NCBI RefSeq assembly: GCF_007991755.1
Contig: NZ_BJYY01000014.1
Span: 146,181 to 210,180 of the forward strand
Length of the DNA stretch: 64,000 nucleotides
From: Cellulomonas aerilata
GTDB taxonomy: Bacteria; Actinomycetota; Actinomycetes; Actinomycetales; Cellulomonadaceae
Direction of reading: 5' to 3'
Shown here: positions 52,701 through 61,137 of the stretch, piece by piece
Layout of the letters: each line of letters opens with the position of its first letter
Numbering within the stretch: the first letter of the stretch is position 1
The notes under the pieces: generated by a model
What the model was told of the DNA's origin: nothing
What the model saw: only the letters and a program-made list of their open reading frames with translations
Database searches by the model: none
Program-made: the position numbers and the translations under genes

Positions 52701-54236
52701 GACGGCAAGGTCGACGAGGCCGCGATCTACTCCCGTGCGCTCGGCGCCCAGACGGTGGCCGACCACTTCGCGCTGGGCACCACCGGCGGGCCGGCCGACG
52801 GGCTGCCCACCGCGGCCTTCACCTCGGCCGTGGACGCCCTGGGTGTCACGGTGGACGGCACGGCGTCGTCCGACCCCGAGGGCGGTGCGCTCACCTTCGC
52901 GTGGGAGTTCGGGGACGGCGCGACCGGCACCGGCCCGACGGCCGCTCACACGTACGCCGTCGACGGCACGTACACCGTGCGTCTGACGGTGACCGACGCC
53001 GCGGGCGGGACGGACACCGAGCAGGCGACCGTGAAGGTCGCCGCGCCGGCCAACGTCGCACCGACGGCAGCGTTCACCCCCGGCGTCCGGAACCTGGTCG
53101 TCGACCTCGACGCGCGGGCGTCCGCCGACAGCGACGGCACCATCGCCTCGTACGACTGGAGCTTCGGCGACGGGACCACGGGCACGGGCGCGACCACGTC
53201 GCACACCTACTCCGCCGCGGGCACCTTCACCGTGGGCCTGACCGTGACGGACGACGACGGCGCCAGGACCCAGACCTCCCAGCAGGTCACGGTCGCGCCG
53301 GCCCCGCCCGCCAACGTCGCGCCGACGGCCTCCTTCACCTCGTCGGCGCAGGGTCTGGCGCTGTCGGTGAACGGCTCCGGGTCGAGCGACCCGGACGGCA
53401 CCGTGGCGTCCTACGCCTGGGCCTTCGGTGACGGCGGCACGGCCACCGGCCCGACGGCGTCGTGGACCTACGCCGAGCCGGGCACCTACACGGTCGTCCT
53501 CACGGTGACCGACGACGACGGCGGCAAGGGCACGAAGTCGGCGACGGTCACGGTGACCGCCCCGCCCGCCCCGCCCACGCCCCCGGCGTCGACCGCCGTC
53601 GCGCAGGACGCCTTCGGGCGCACCGTCGCCAACGGCTGGGGCACCGCCGAGGTCGGCGGCGCGTGGACGACGACGGGCTCGGCGTCGCTGTTCTCCGTGG
53701 ACGGCAGCGTCGGGCGCCAGCGCCTGGCGACCGCCGGTGCCGACCTCAAGGCGTCGCTGAACGGCGCCACGTCGACCGACACCGAGCTCCAGGCGCAGAT
53801 GAGCCTGGACAAGCCGACGACCGGCGGCGGCGTGTACTTCTCCGTCGTCGGCCGCCAGGTGGGGTCCGAGGACTACAAGGCCCGCCTGCGCATCTACCCG
53901 ACCGGGAAGGTGGACCTGACGCTGGCCCGCACCGGGACGACCCTGGGCGCGGTGACCGTCCCCGTCACGTACACGGCGGGCGACGCGCTCCAGGTCCGGC
54001 TGCAGGTGACCGGTACGGCTCCGACCACCATCCGGGCGAAGGTGTGGAAGGTCGGCGAGTCCGAGCCCGCCGACTGGCAGCGGACGGTGACCGACGCCAC
54101 GGCCGGGCTGCAGGTCGCCGGCGGGATCGGGCTGGGTGCGTACCTGTCCGGCTCGTCGACGAACGCCCCGACGGTCGCGAGCTTCGACCGCGTGTGGGCC
54201 GGTCCCACCGCCGGCGCCCCGGTCGCGGGAGCCTGA
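49749..54236 (+). CDS. giant secreted protein: beta-propeller, FN3, two LamG, three PKD, C-terminal jelly-roll module
   Basis: Exported protein of 1495 residues. Domains in order: signal peptide (~1-37, ends AAADT); propeller-like repeats with the motif YVGGRFTSV / YAAGEFTTV / YIGGIFSSV / VVGGSFTTF (~45-440); FN3 (~455-553); LamG 1 (~554-782); LamG 2 (~790-1014); PKD 1-3 (~1018-1099, 1100-1185, 1187-1274); and the ~200-residue module (~1281-1490) that begins QDAFGRTVANGWGTAEVGGA. There is no membrane anchor or sorting signal. LamG and PKD domains typically bind carbohydrate or mediate adhesion, so a polymer-bound matrix role is inferred. Paralogous to the next gene over the first ~780 residues. 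Confidence 0.9.
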   Translation: MRPDLNRLARRATATVGVLSMALVGMVVSPAAADTAPAVEAGLPQTVSSDSLPTAQIDGIAWDQKIAGNTVYVGGRFTSVRPAGAAPGASTVARSNMMAYDIRTGQHTGFAPTFNGQVRQLAVSPDGTRVYAAGEFTTVNGTTMYRVAAFNAATGALITSFRPAVNARIASIAVTNTTVYIGGIFSSVNNQPRARVAAINAANGAVLPAVGSADDGAVNALVVSPDGSKLVVGGSFTTFNASSKPGYGLAMVDTASGQMLPLPANDLIRNGGANASITSLSSDADTFYGSGYVYGAGGNLEGAFAARWSDGGIAWVEDCHGDTYQSKPIGGVLYSASHKHYCGNVGGFPETTPRSFYRATATTIDARRTVTKEPTGSYYNYAGTPAPELLNWFPAMDTGTFSGSNQGPWAVDGTGQYVVMSGEFTRVNNVGQQGLARFAVPSIAPNRDGPRLSGATINPRLRSVTPGEVRMTWPANWDRDNATLTYRVYRTSSTTPPIFEQTVTASFWETEDLQFVDTGLEPGSTQRYRVTATDPYNNTVQSEFVTVTVASAQTANAYAGEVLADGASSYWRLDEVSGTTVQDWAGRNDAVAAAGVTRGAAGAVPGTASTFDGTTSGWAASQKAAPGPNTFTVEAWFSTTSTTGGKIVGYGSSATAPSGSYDRQVYMDNAGRIVFGVHPGTNRTVVSTGSFNDGQWHHVAASLGSNGMRLYVDGKIVGQRTDTTSGQAYNGYWRIGGDTIGVSWTNSPTSKYLAGAIDDVAVYPTVLVQEQLLDHYLVSGRTSTLPVKPSDAYGAAVRDAGPELYWRLGETEGTQAVDTGLAGLHGTYRSGVTLGAAGPLASGATTAVTLDGVDDYVSGDTSVVNPRVYSQELWFSTTTTRGGRLIGFGTSKDAVSTSYDRTVYMETDGRLSFGALTSVKNVISSTAPYNDGAWHHLVATQSSEGMRLYVDGVLVAQNAVTGAQSYTGYWRVGADRNWGPSQGFDGKVDEAAIYSRALGAQTVADHFALGTTGGPADGLPTAAFTSAVDALGVTVDGTASSDPEGGALTFAWEFGDGATGTGPTAAHTYAVDGTYTVRLTVTDAAGGTDTEQATVKVAAPANVAPTAAFTPGVRNLVVDLDARASADSDGTIASYDWSFGDGTTGTGATTSHTYSAAGTFTVGLTVTDDDGARTQTSQQVTVAPAPPANVAPTASFTSSAQGLALSVNGSGSSDPDGTVASYAWAFGDGGTATGPTASWTYAEPGTYTVVLTVTDDDGGKGTKSATVTVTAPPAPPTPPASTAVAQDAFGRTVANGWGTAEVGGAWTTTGSASLFSVDGSVGRQRLATAGADLKASLNGATSTDTELQAQMSLDKPTTGGGVYFSVVGRQVGSEDYKARLRIYPTGKVDLTLARTGTTLGAVTVPVTYTAGDALQVRLQVTGTAPTTIRAKVWKVGESEPADWQRTVTDATAGLQVAGGIGLGAYLSGSSTNAPTVASFDRVWAGPTAGAPVAGA

Positions 54237-54270
54237 CGCAGGTCGGCCACCAGCACGTCCACCGCACGGC

Positions 54271-54302
54271 GACGGTCCGGCACCCACGGGTGCCGGACCG
54301 TC
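54271..54302 (+). terminator. terminator hairpin after giant protein 1
   Basis: GACGGTCCGGCACC and GGTGCCGGACCGTC form a perfect 14-bp stem with a CACG loop, 34 bp past the stop. Confidence 0.9.
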
Positions 54303-54358
54303 CGTCGTCGCCGGCGTGCCCGTGCGACCGGCCGCGTGCCCGAGCACGCCGACCGCAG

Positions 54359-54404
54359 TTCACCCGCGCGGCCCGGTCCGCGTGTCAGGGTGAGCGGTTA
54401 GCCT
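54359..54404 (+). promoter_or_regulatory. promoter with TTCACCCG element (giant protein 2)
   Basis: TTCACCCG (54359-54366) is followed after exactly 32 bases by the -10 TAGCCT (54399-54404), the same spacing as in front of giant protein 1. GTTCACCCGCGCGGCC here also resembles GTTCACCCGCACGGCC at 63104. Confidence 0.6.
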
Positions 54405-54450
54405 CGTGGCGCCCACACCTGTTGCACCACCCGAGCGACGCGGGGATCCC

Positions 54451-57400
54451 ATGGGACCGAGACTCGACCGGCTGACCCGACGAGCGACCGCGGCGGTGGG
54501 GGCTCTCGCCGTGGGCCTGGCAGGGGCGCTGACGGCCGTGTCCGCGGCGGCTCCCGCAGCGGCGGACACCGCACCGTCGGACACCACGCTGCCGAGGACG
54601 GTGAGCTCGGACGCCCTGCCGACGGCGCAGATCAACGGCGTGGTGTGGGACCAGCAGATCATCGGCAACACCGTCTACGTCGGCGGGGAGTTCACTGCGG
54701 TGAGGCCCGCCGGCGCCGCTCCGGGCGTGTCCACGGTCGCGCGCACGAACCTCATGGCGTACGACATCCGCACGGGGCAGTACACGGCGTTCGCGCCCAG
54801 GCTCAACAGCAAGGTCGAGGCGCTCGGGGCGTCGCCCGACGGCAGCCGGCTCTACGTCGGCGGCAACTTCACCGACGTGAACGGTGACACGACACGCGAC
54901 TACCTGGTCGCGTACAGCACCGCGACGGGGGCGCTCGACGCGGCCTTCAAGCCGAGCGTCAACGGTGCGGTCCGCGCGATCACGGCGACCAGCTCGACGG
55001 TGTACCTGGGCGGCGTCTTCAGCTCGGTCGGGGGGCAGGAGCGCGTCCGGATCGCGGCGGTGAACACGGCGGGTGCAGTGCAGGCGTCGATCGGCAACGC
55101 GAACGACCAGGTCCGTGCCCTGCAGCTGTCACCGACAGCCAGCCACCTCATCGTCGGCGGAGCGTTCACCACGTTCAACGGGGCCTCGACACCGGGTTAC
55201 GGCCTCGCGCGGGTCGACCTCGCGACGCGCCAGTCCGTCGCGCTGCCGGCGAACAACCTCATCCGCAACGGCGGCGCCAACTCCGCGATCACCAGCCTCA
55301 GCGGGGACGCCCAGTACTTCTACGGCTCCGGCTACCACTTCGGGTCCGGAGGCAACCTCGAGGGGTCGTTCGCCGCCAGGTGGAGCGACGGCGCGATCGA
55401 GTGGGTGGAGGACTGCCACGGCGACACGCACCAGTCGTTCGCGATCGGCGGGGTGATCTACTCCGCGAGCCACAAGCACTACTGCGGCAACATCGGCGGC
55501 TTCCCCGAGTTCAGCCCGCGGCAGGAGTACCGCGCCACGGCGACGACCACGGCGGCGCGGGGCACGGTGACGAGGGACCCCCACGGGTACTTCAACTTCG
55601 CCGGGAACAAGGCGCCGCAGCTGCTCAACTGGTTCCCCGCGGTGAACAGCGGCACGTTCACCGGGCAGAGCCAGGGTCCGTTCGCCGTCACCGGCACCAG
55701 CGAGTACGTGGTGATGGGCGGCGAGTTCACCAAGGTGAACGGCACCGGCCAGCAGGGTCTGGTGCGGTTCGCCGTCTCGGCCATCGCACCCGACAAGGAC
55801 GCCCCGCGCCAGGTGCAGGCCTCGGTCAACCCGCGCGTGCGGTCGGTCAAGGCCGGCGAGGTCCGGGTCTCCTGGCCGGCGTACTGGGACCGGGACAACG
55901 CGACGCTGACCCACCGGGTCTACCGGACGACCACGACGTCGCCGACCACGCCGCCGAACTACGAGAAGGCGGTCACCGCGCCCTTCTGGAGTGCCAGGTC
56001 CGGCACGTTCGTGGACACGGCGCCCGGGGCGACCCCCAAGTACCTGCTCGCCGTCAGCGACCCGATGGGGAACACCACCAAGACCAGCCTGGTCGGCGTC
56101 ACCACCGCGACCACCACGCAGCCGTACCCGGCCAAGGTCTTCGACGACGGCGCGTCGCTGTACTGGCGGCTCGGCGAGGCGTCCGGGACCGCGGTGCAGG
56201 ACTGGGTCGGCTTCACCGACGCGACGGCAGGCACCGGCGTGACGCGGGGCGCGCCGGGCGCGGTCGCGGGGGACGGCGCGTCGGCCTTCAACGGGACGTC
56301 CACCGGCTTCGCGGCGGCCCGGACCATCGCCCCCGAGCCCGGCCCGAACACGTTCACCGTCGAGGCGTGGGTCAAGACGTCGTCCACGGCCGGCGGCAAG
56401 ATCGTCGGCTACGGCAACGCGCTGACCGGCGGCTCGACGAGCTACGACCGGCACCTCTACATGGACAACGCCGGGAAGATCTACTTCGGCGTCAACTCCA
56501 ACGGCACGAAGACCGTGTCCAGCACCCAGTCGTACAACAACGGCGCCTGGCACCACGTCGCGGCGTCGCTGGGGTCGGGCGGCCTGAAGCTGTACGTCGA
56601 CGGCGCGCTGGTCGGCTCGCGCACCGACGCCACCGCGGGCCAGGCCTTCCGGGGCTACTGGCGCATCGGCGGCGACTCGCTCGGGCCGAGCTGGGCGGGC
56701 ACGAAGACGAGCGGCTACCTGAACGGCTCGATCGACGAGGTGGCGGTGTACCCGACGGCCCTGAGTGCGACGCAGATCGCCGGCCACGAGGCCTTGGGCG
56801 GGCCGGCCACGGCGAGCCCACCGGCGGACGCGCCGGCGGCGAGCCCGCCTGCGGACGCGCCGGCGGCCGACGAGGCGAACGCGGGTCCGACCGCCTCGTT
56901 CACCGCCACCACCGACGGGCTGGCCGTGACCGTCGACGGGTCCGCGTCCAGCGACCCGGACGGCGCCGTCGCCTCGTACGCCTGGGACTTCGGCGACGGC
57001 ACGACCGCCACCGGACCGACCGCGTCCCACACGTACGCGGCGCCGGGCACCTACACCGTCGGCCTGCGGGTCACCGACGACGCCGCCGCGGCCGCGTCCA
57101 CCACCCAGCCCGTCACGGTCACCGCGGCGACCCCGCCGGCCCTGCCCGCCGGGGAGCTCGCCCGCGACGCCTTCGACCGCACGGTGACCGGTGGCTGGGG
57201 CACGGCCGCCGTCGGTGGTGCGTGGGCCACGAGCGGCGCGGCGTCCAGCTTCTCCGTCGACGGCGGGGTGGGGCGCCAGGTGCTCCCGGCGCCCGGCCGG
57301 GACGTGACCTCCGTGCTGGCCGGGTCCTCGACCGACACCGAGGTCCAGGTGGTGGTCGGTCTGGGCACGCCTCCGACCGGCGGGGGTACCTATGTGTCCG

Positions 57401-57780
57401 TGATCGGACGCAAGGTCGGCACGGCCGGCGACTACCGCGCACGGCTGCGGCTGTACCCGACCGGCGTCGTGAACCTCCAGGCCGCCCGCGGCGGCACGGC
57501 GGTCCGGGCCGTGGACGTCCCCGGCCTGAGCTACGCCGCCGGTGACCGGCTCGCGGTGCGCCTGCAGGTCACCGGGACGTCGCCGACCACGCTGCGGGTC
57601 AAGACGTGGCCCGCCGGGGACGCCGAGCCGGACGCCTGGCAGATCACCGCGACCGACGCCACACCCGCGCTGCAGGCCGGCGGAGGCGTCGGGGTGGGGA
57701 CGTACCTGTCGTCCACCTCCACCAACGCCCCCGCGGTCGCGACGTACGACGACCTCTGGGCCGGTGCACCGCGTGGCTGA
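54451..57780 (+). CDS. giant secreted protein: beta-propeller, FN3, LamG, PKD, C-terminal jelly-roll module
   Basis: Exported 1109-residue paralogue of the preceding protein. It has a signal peptide (~1-36, AAAPAAADT), propeller-like repeats (~45-440; YVGGEFTAV, YVGGNFTDV, YLGGVFSSV, IVGGAFTTF), FN3 (~455-555) and one LamG (~558-783). An Ala/Pro linker with two SPPADAPAA units follows (~788-810), then one PKD (~810-891) and the shared C-terminal module (~897-1109, DAFDRTVTGGWGTAAVGGAW). It lacks the second LamG and two PKD domains of its neighbour, so the pair looks like a tandem duplication followed by domain loss or gain. The ATG at 54451 is followed directly by the twin of the neighbour's signal peptide. 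Confidence 0.9.
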   Translation: MGPRLDRLTRRATAAVGALAVGLAGALTAVSAAAPAAADTAPSDTTLPRTVSSDALPTAQINGVVWDQQIIGNTVYVGGEFTAVRPAGAAPGVSTVARTNLMAYDIRTGQYTAFAPRLNSKVEALGASPDGSRLYVGGNFTDVNGDTTRDYLVAYSTATGALDAAFKPSVNGAVRAITATSSTVYLGGVFSSVGGQERVRIAAVNTAGAVQASIGNANDQVRALQLSPTASHLIVGGAFTTFNGASTPGYGLARVDLATRQSVALPANNLIRNGGANSAITSLSGDAQYFYGSGYHFGSGGNLEGSFAARWSDGAIEWVEDCHGDTHQSFAIGGVIYSASHKHYCGNIGGFPEFSPRQEYRATATTTAARGTVTRDPHGYFNFAGNKAPQLLNWFPAVNSGTFTGQSQGPFAVTGTSEYVVMGGEFTKVNGTGQQGLVRFAVSAIAPDKDAPRQVQASVNPRVRSVKAGEVRVSWPAYWDRDNATLTHRVYRTTTTSPTTPPNYEKAVTAPFWSARSGTFVDTAPGATPKYLLAVSDPMGNTTKTSLVGVTTATTTQPYPAKVFDDGASLYWRLGEASGTAVQDWVGFTDATAGTGVTRGAPGAVAGDGASAFNGTSTGFAAARTIAPEPGPNTFTVEAWVKTSSTAGGKIVGYGNALTGGSTSYDRHLYMDNAGKIYFGVNSNGTKTVSSTQSYNNGAWHHVAASLGSGGLKLYVDGALVGSRTDATAGQAFRGYWRIGGDSLGPSWAGTKTSGYLNGSIDEVAVYPTALSATQIAGHEALGGPATASPPADAPAASPPADAPAADEANAGPTASFTATTDGLAVTVDGSASSDPDGAVASYAWDFGDGTTATGPTASHTYAAPGTYTVGLRVTDDAAAAASTTQPVTVTAATPPALPAGELARDAFDRTVTGGWGTAAVGGAWATSGAASSFSVDGGVGRQVLPAPGRDVTSVLAGSSTDTEVQVVVGLGTPPTGGGTYVSVIGRKVGTAGDYRARLRLYPTGVVNLQAARGGTAVRAVDVPGLSYAAGDRLAVRLQVTGTSPTTLRVKTWPAGDAEPDAWQITATDATPALQAGGGVGVGTYLSSTSTNAPAVATYDDLWAGAPRG

Positions 57781-57832
57781 GGCGGTCGACCGTCCGTCGC
57801 CGGGCTCGGCGCAGGACCTCGAGGGTGACGCC

Positions 57833-58774
57833 GTGCCCGCACAGCCCGCGCTGCCCGTCAGCCAGTCGGTCACGGTCGCCGTGCTGACGTACCGGCGCCC
57901 GGGGGACCTGGCCGCGGTGCTGCCGGCGCTGGACCAGCAGGCGCGCACCCTGGACCCTCCGGCCGGCGTCCTCGTGGTCGACAACGACCCCGACGGAGGG
58001 GCGCGGACGACCGTGGTGGACCACGGGTCCGACCTGGTCCGCTACGTGCACGAGCCCGAGCCGGGGATCGCCGCCGCCCGGAACCGGGCGCTGACCGAGG
58101 CCGGTACCGACCTCCTGGTGTTCATCGACGACGACGAGCGGCCGAGCGAGCACTGGCTCGTGGACCTGGTGCGGACCTACCTCGTCGACCGGCCCGCCGC
58201 CGTCGTTGGCCCGGTGGTCTCCGAGTACGAGCGCGACCCCGACGCGTGGGTGGCGGCCGGGCGGTTCTTCGACCGTCGCCGCCTGCCCACCGGCACCACG
58301 GTCGAGCTGGCCGCCACGAACAACCTGCTGCTCGACCTCGCGCAGGTGCGCCGCGAGGGCCTCACCTTCGACCTCGGCCTGGGGATCACCGGCGGGTCGG
58401 ACACCCTGTTCACCCGGCAGCTGACCCGGGCGGGCGGTCGCCTGGTGTGGTGCGACAGCGCCCTCGTGGTCGACGTCGTCCCGGCGTCCCGGCTGTCACG
58501 GGAGTGGGTCCTGCGCCGGGCGTTCCGCTCGGGCAACTCCTGGAGCCACACCTCGCTCCTGCTGGCCGCGTCCCCGCGCGAGCGGGCCGTGCAGCGGGCC
58601 GTGCTGACCACGCGCGGGACGATCCGCGTGGTGGCCGGGGCGGCGCGGGCCGGCGTCGGGGCCGTCACCGGATCGCTGCCGCACCGGGTGCGGGGCGTCC
58701 GGACCGTCGCCCGGGGCGCCGGGCTGGTCGCCGGGGCCTGGGGTTCGGTGTACTCGGAGTACCGCCGGCCGTAG
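57833..58774 (+). CDS. glycosyltransferase family 2
   Basis: A 313-residue GT-A glycosyltransferase: SVTVAVLTYRRPGDLAAVLP, VVDNDPDGGA, the EPGIAAARNRAL loop, and a DxD-type metal site in FIDDDERPS. GITGGSDTLF and a C-terminal amphipathic region follow. The GTG at 57833 is chosen because GAGGGTGA lies four bases upstream. GTGs at 57764 and 57773 overlap the preceding gene and have no SD. It probably reads through from giant protein 2, as no terminator intervenes. Converges on the GT4 gene. Confidence 0.88.
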   Translation: MPAQPALPVSQSVTVAVLTYRRPGDLAAVLPALDQQARTLDPPAGVLVVDNDPDGGARTTVVDHGSDLVRYVHEPEPGIAAARNRALTEAGTDLLVFIDDDERPSEHWLVDLVRTYLVDRPAAVVGPVVSEYERDPDAWVAAGRFFDRRRLPTGTTVELAATNNLLLDLAQVRREGLTFDLGLGITGGSDTLFTRQLTRAGGRLVWCDSALVVDVVPASRLSREWVLRRAFRSGNSWSHTSLLLAASPRERAVQRAVLTTRGTIRVVAGAARAGVGAVTGSLPHRVRGVRTVARGAGLVAGAWGSVYSEYRRP

Positions 58775-58816
58775 CGGGAGCCGGGCCTCCTGCAGGACGC
58801 AGCCCGTCGGTCGGCG

Positions 58817-59836
58817 TCAGCCCGCCCGGCGGGCCGTGACCGCCGCACGGTAGGTGTCGCGGTGGAGCCGGCCGATGTCGGTCCAGTCGCGCCGGCTCAG
58901 GTCCGGTCCCGGCACGCCGTCGACCGGCAGGGACAGGGCCTCCTCGACGGCCGCGGTGGTGACCGCGTCGCCCGGGTAGGTCCGGACCCAGTGCCCGCCG
59001 ACCTCCTGCGCCAGCGCCTCGGTGACCTCGTTGGACGGGACCAGCACCGGGCGGCCGAGGGACAGCGCGAGCAGCAGCGCCCCGGAGTTGTGCATCCGCC
59101 GGTAGGGCAGCACGACGAGCGACGCGGACCCCACCTCGTGCGCCAGGGTCTCGTCGTCGACGTAGTCGAGCAGGGTGCTGACCCGCGCATCGGTCCGCTC
59201 CGCGGCCCGGATGCGTGCGGCCAGGCCGTCGTCGGTCGCCCGGCCGACCAGGCGCAGCTGAGCGCCCGGCGTGGTGACGGCGGCGAAGGCGTCCAGCAGC
59301 TCCTCGACACCCTTGTACGGGCGGACGAGACCGAAGTGCAGCACCCGCCCGGGCACGGGGTCCGGCACAGTCTGGTCGGCATACCAGCGCGTGTAGTCCC
59401 CGTGCAGGATCGTGTCGACCGGCGCCGCCGTCGGCGGCTCGGTGGCCGGGTTGAGCCGGACGTACCGCGTCGTGGACCGGTCGAGCCACCGCAGCAGCGC
59501 CCGCTCGGACGCCGAGCCGCCCTCGTGCGGGGAGACGTTGTGCAGGGTCCGCACGACGGCGGACCGCCGCAGGAGCAGCCGGAGCATCAGCGCCGTGAAC
59601 GCCAGCCGGCGCAGCGCCGTCCGGCCGCGCCCGGCGGACCGGACCAGCAGCTCCGGCCAGTGCACGTGCAGCACGTCGTAGTCGCCCCGCAGCGCGTCCC
59701 GCCACGAGAACGTGCGCGCGCGCACGTCGGCCGGCAGCGAGTCCAGCAGCTGCACGAGGTAGGGGTTGGTGGTCGGGCGTGGGCCGCCGAAGGACTGCAG
59801 CACCCGGACGGGCCGCTGCTCGCGCGGGTCGCTCAT
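58817..59836 (-). CDS. glycosyltransferase (GT-B, GumI/GT4-like)
   Basis: A 339-residue GT-B enzyme that starts RVLQSFGGPRPTTNPYLVQL, with DVLHVHWPELLVRSAGRGR and a C-terminal donor domain (VLHFGLVRPYKGVEELLDAF; SASLVVLPYRRMHNSGALLLAL). The WPE and xPYxxxxNSG motifs resemble beta-mannosyltransferases of the GumI type. The acceptor and linkage cannot be known from sequence. Its ATG overlaps the polymerase stop (ATGA). Last gene of the kinase-polymerase-GT operon. Confidence 0.85.
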   Translation of the reverse strand: MSDPREQRPVRVLQSFGGPRPTTNPYLVQLLDSLPADVRARTFSWRDALRGDYDVLHVHWPELLVRSAGRGRTALRRLAFTALMLRLLLRRSAVVRTLHNVSPHEGGSASERALLRWLDRSTTRYVRLNPATEPPTAAPVDTILHGDYTRWYADQTVPDPVPGRVLHFGLVRPYKGVEELLDAFAAVTTPGAQLRLVGRATDDGLAARIRAAERTDARVSTLLDYVDDETLAHEVGSASLVVLPYRRMHNSGALLLALSLGRPVLVPSNEVTEALAQEVGGHWVRTYPGDAVTTAAVEEALSLPVDGVPGPDLSRRDWTDIGRLHRDTYRAAVTARRAG

Positions 59837-61137
59837 GCGCCGACCACGCGGGACCGTGCGGGCTCGCGAGCGAGCAGGCCGAGACCGAGCGCGAGCCCGA
59901 GCGTCGGCGCCGCGCTGTACAGCGGGCTGAACAGCAGGTTCCACGCCGTCCAGCACGTGAGGAAGACCACGAGGCCGCTGGCGGTGCGCGCGGCCAGCTG
60001 GCGTGCGAGGTTCCCGAGCAGCAGCAGGGCGACGACGGCCATGAGCAGCAGCCCGGCGAAGCCGAAGTAGGCCCAGCTGTCCCCGACCATGGAGTGCAGC
60101 TTGAAGTCGTCGCCGAACATGTAGTTCTCGACGTAGCCGTTGTTCGGCTGGTAGCCGATGGACGCCATGCCCTCCTTGGCCGTGAGCACGTCGGCCGGGC
60201 CGGGGACGGCGCCGGACCCGAAGCCCAGGGGATGCTCTCGCATGAGCGCCAGCGTCGCGGTGAGCTCCGGCCGGCCGCCCACCAGGATCGACCCGCTCGT
60301 CTCGATCTGCGCGATCGAGCGCTCCTGCGCCTCCCGCCCCAGGTACCCCTGAACCAGGAGGGAGCTGCCGACCTGGTACACGACCAGCCCGATCGCGCTG
60401 ACCACGAGCACGGTCCCGACAGCGGACCCCCGCCGGCTGCCGGTCGGTCGCAGCTGCCACGCGACGAGCAGGGCCGCCAGCATGAAGGTGGCGAAGTACG
60501 ACCGGGAGTCCTGCAGCGCGGACGCGCCGGCGAGAGCGACCAGGGCGAGGACCTGCCGGACCGTGCCGCGCGGCCGGTGCACGAGCGAGAGCAGGGCGAT
60601 CGCGATCGGGATGCCGAAGGCGAACTTCCACGGGTTGTCGCTGAGCCGGGCCGCGCCCGTCGCCGCGGACGCGAGCATCCCCAGCGCGAACCACAGCCCC
60701 ATGTGGCTGACTGGCAGGACGTCGCGTGCCCACAGCAGGACGCCCGCCGTGCACACCACCCCGAGCAGCAGGGCCGTGGTCCCGACCAGGTTCGCCAGGC
60801 TGGCCCCGCGCTCGGCGAGCGACGCCTCCGTCAGCCACAGGCCCCACACCAGCGCGAGCCCGGCGCAGACCGCGACCGTCCGCGCACCCCGGTAGCGCGC
60901 GAGCGCCGGAGCCCACACCGGTGCGAGCGCCAGGGCGAGCACCAGGCCCGACGTCACCCCGACCGCGACGGTCTGGCGCAGCCCCAGCGCGAGCAGGAGC
61001 GCCGCGGCGACCCAGTACCGCAGCACGGCGGGCGCCGAGGTGGCCTGCGGGAGCACCCGGACGGCCGGCAGACCCGGCCGCGGCGGCTCTCGTCGCTCCG
61101 GTGGTGGCGCGGCGGGCCGGAGCCCCACGGCGGTCAT
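59833..61137 (-). CDS. O-antigen polymerase/ligase-like protein (Wzy)
   Basis: Polytopic membrane protein of 434 residues with about eleven helices and a large outer loop (~285-365: GRPELTATLALMREHPLGFGSG, split; YQPNNGYVENYMFGDD). The MREHPxGxGxG motif and the layout are those of the O-antigen polymerase/ligase (Wzy/WaaL) family, which joins repeat units on the outer leaflet. It overlaps its neighbours by 4 bp on both sides. Confidence 0.82.
   Translation of the reverse strand: MTAVGLRPAAPPPERREPPRPGLPAVRVLPQATSAPAVLRYWVAAALLLALGLRQTVAVGVTSGLVLALALAPVWAPALARYRGARTVAVCAGLALVWGLWLTEASLAERGASLANLVGTTALLLGVVCTAGVLLWARDVLPVSHMGLWFALGMLASAATGAARLSDNPWKFAFGIPIAIALLSLVHRPRGTVRQVLALVALAGASALQDSRSYFATFMLAALLVAWQLRPTGSRRGSAVGTVLVVSAIGLVVYQVGSSLLVQGYLGREAQERSIAQIETSGSILVGGRPELTATLALMREHPLGFGSGAVPGPADVLTAKEGMASIGYQPNNGYVENYMFGDDFKLHSMVGDSWAYFGFAGLLLMAVVALLLLGNLARQLAARTASGLVVFLTCWTAWNLLFSPLYSAAPTLGLALGLGLLAREPARSRVVGA

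Noticed and set aside
48819..54347. Minus-strand open frame of 1842 codons opposite the giant secreted protein, and other long antisense frames over real genes
   Set aside because: Very high GC leaves few stop codons in shadow frames. The products are Arg/Gly/Val-rich without domains, and the plus-strand genes have signal peptides, SDs and recognised domains.
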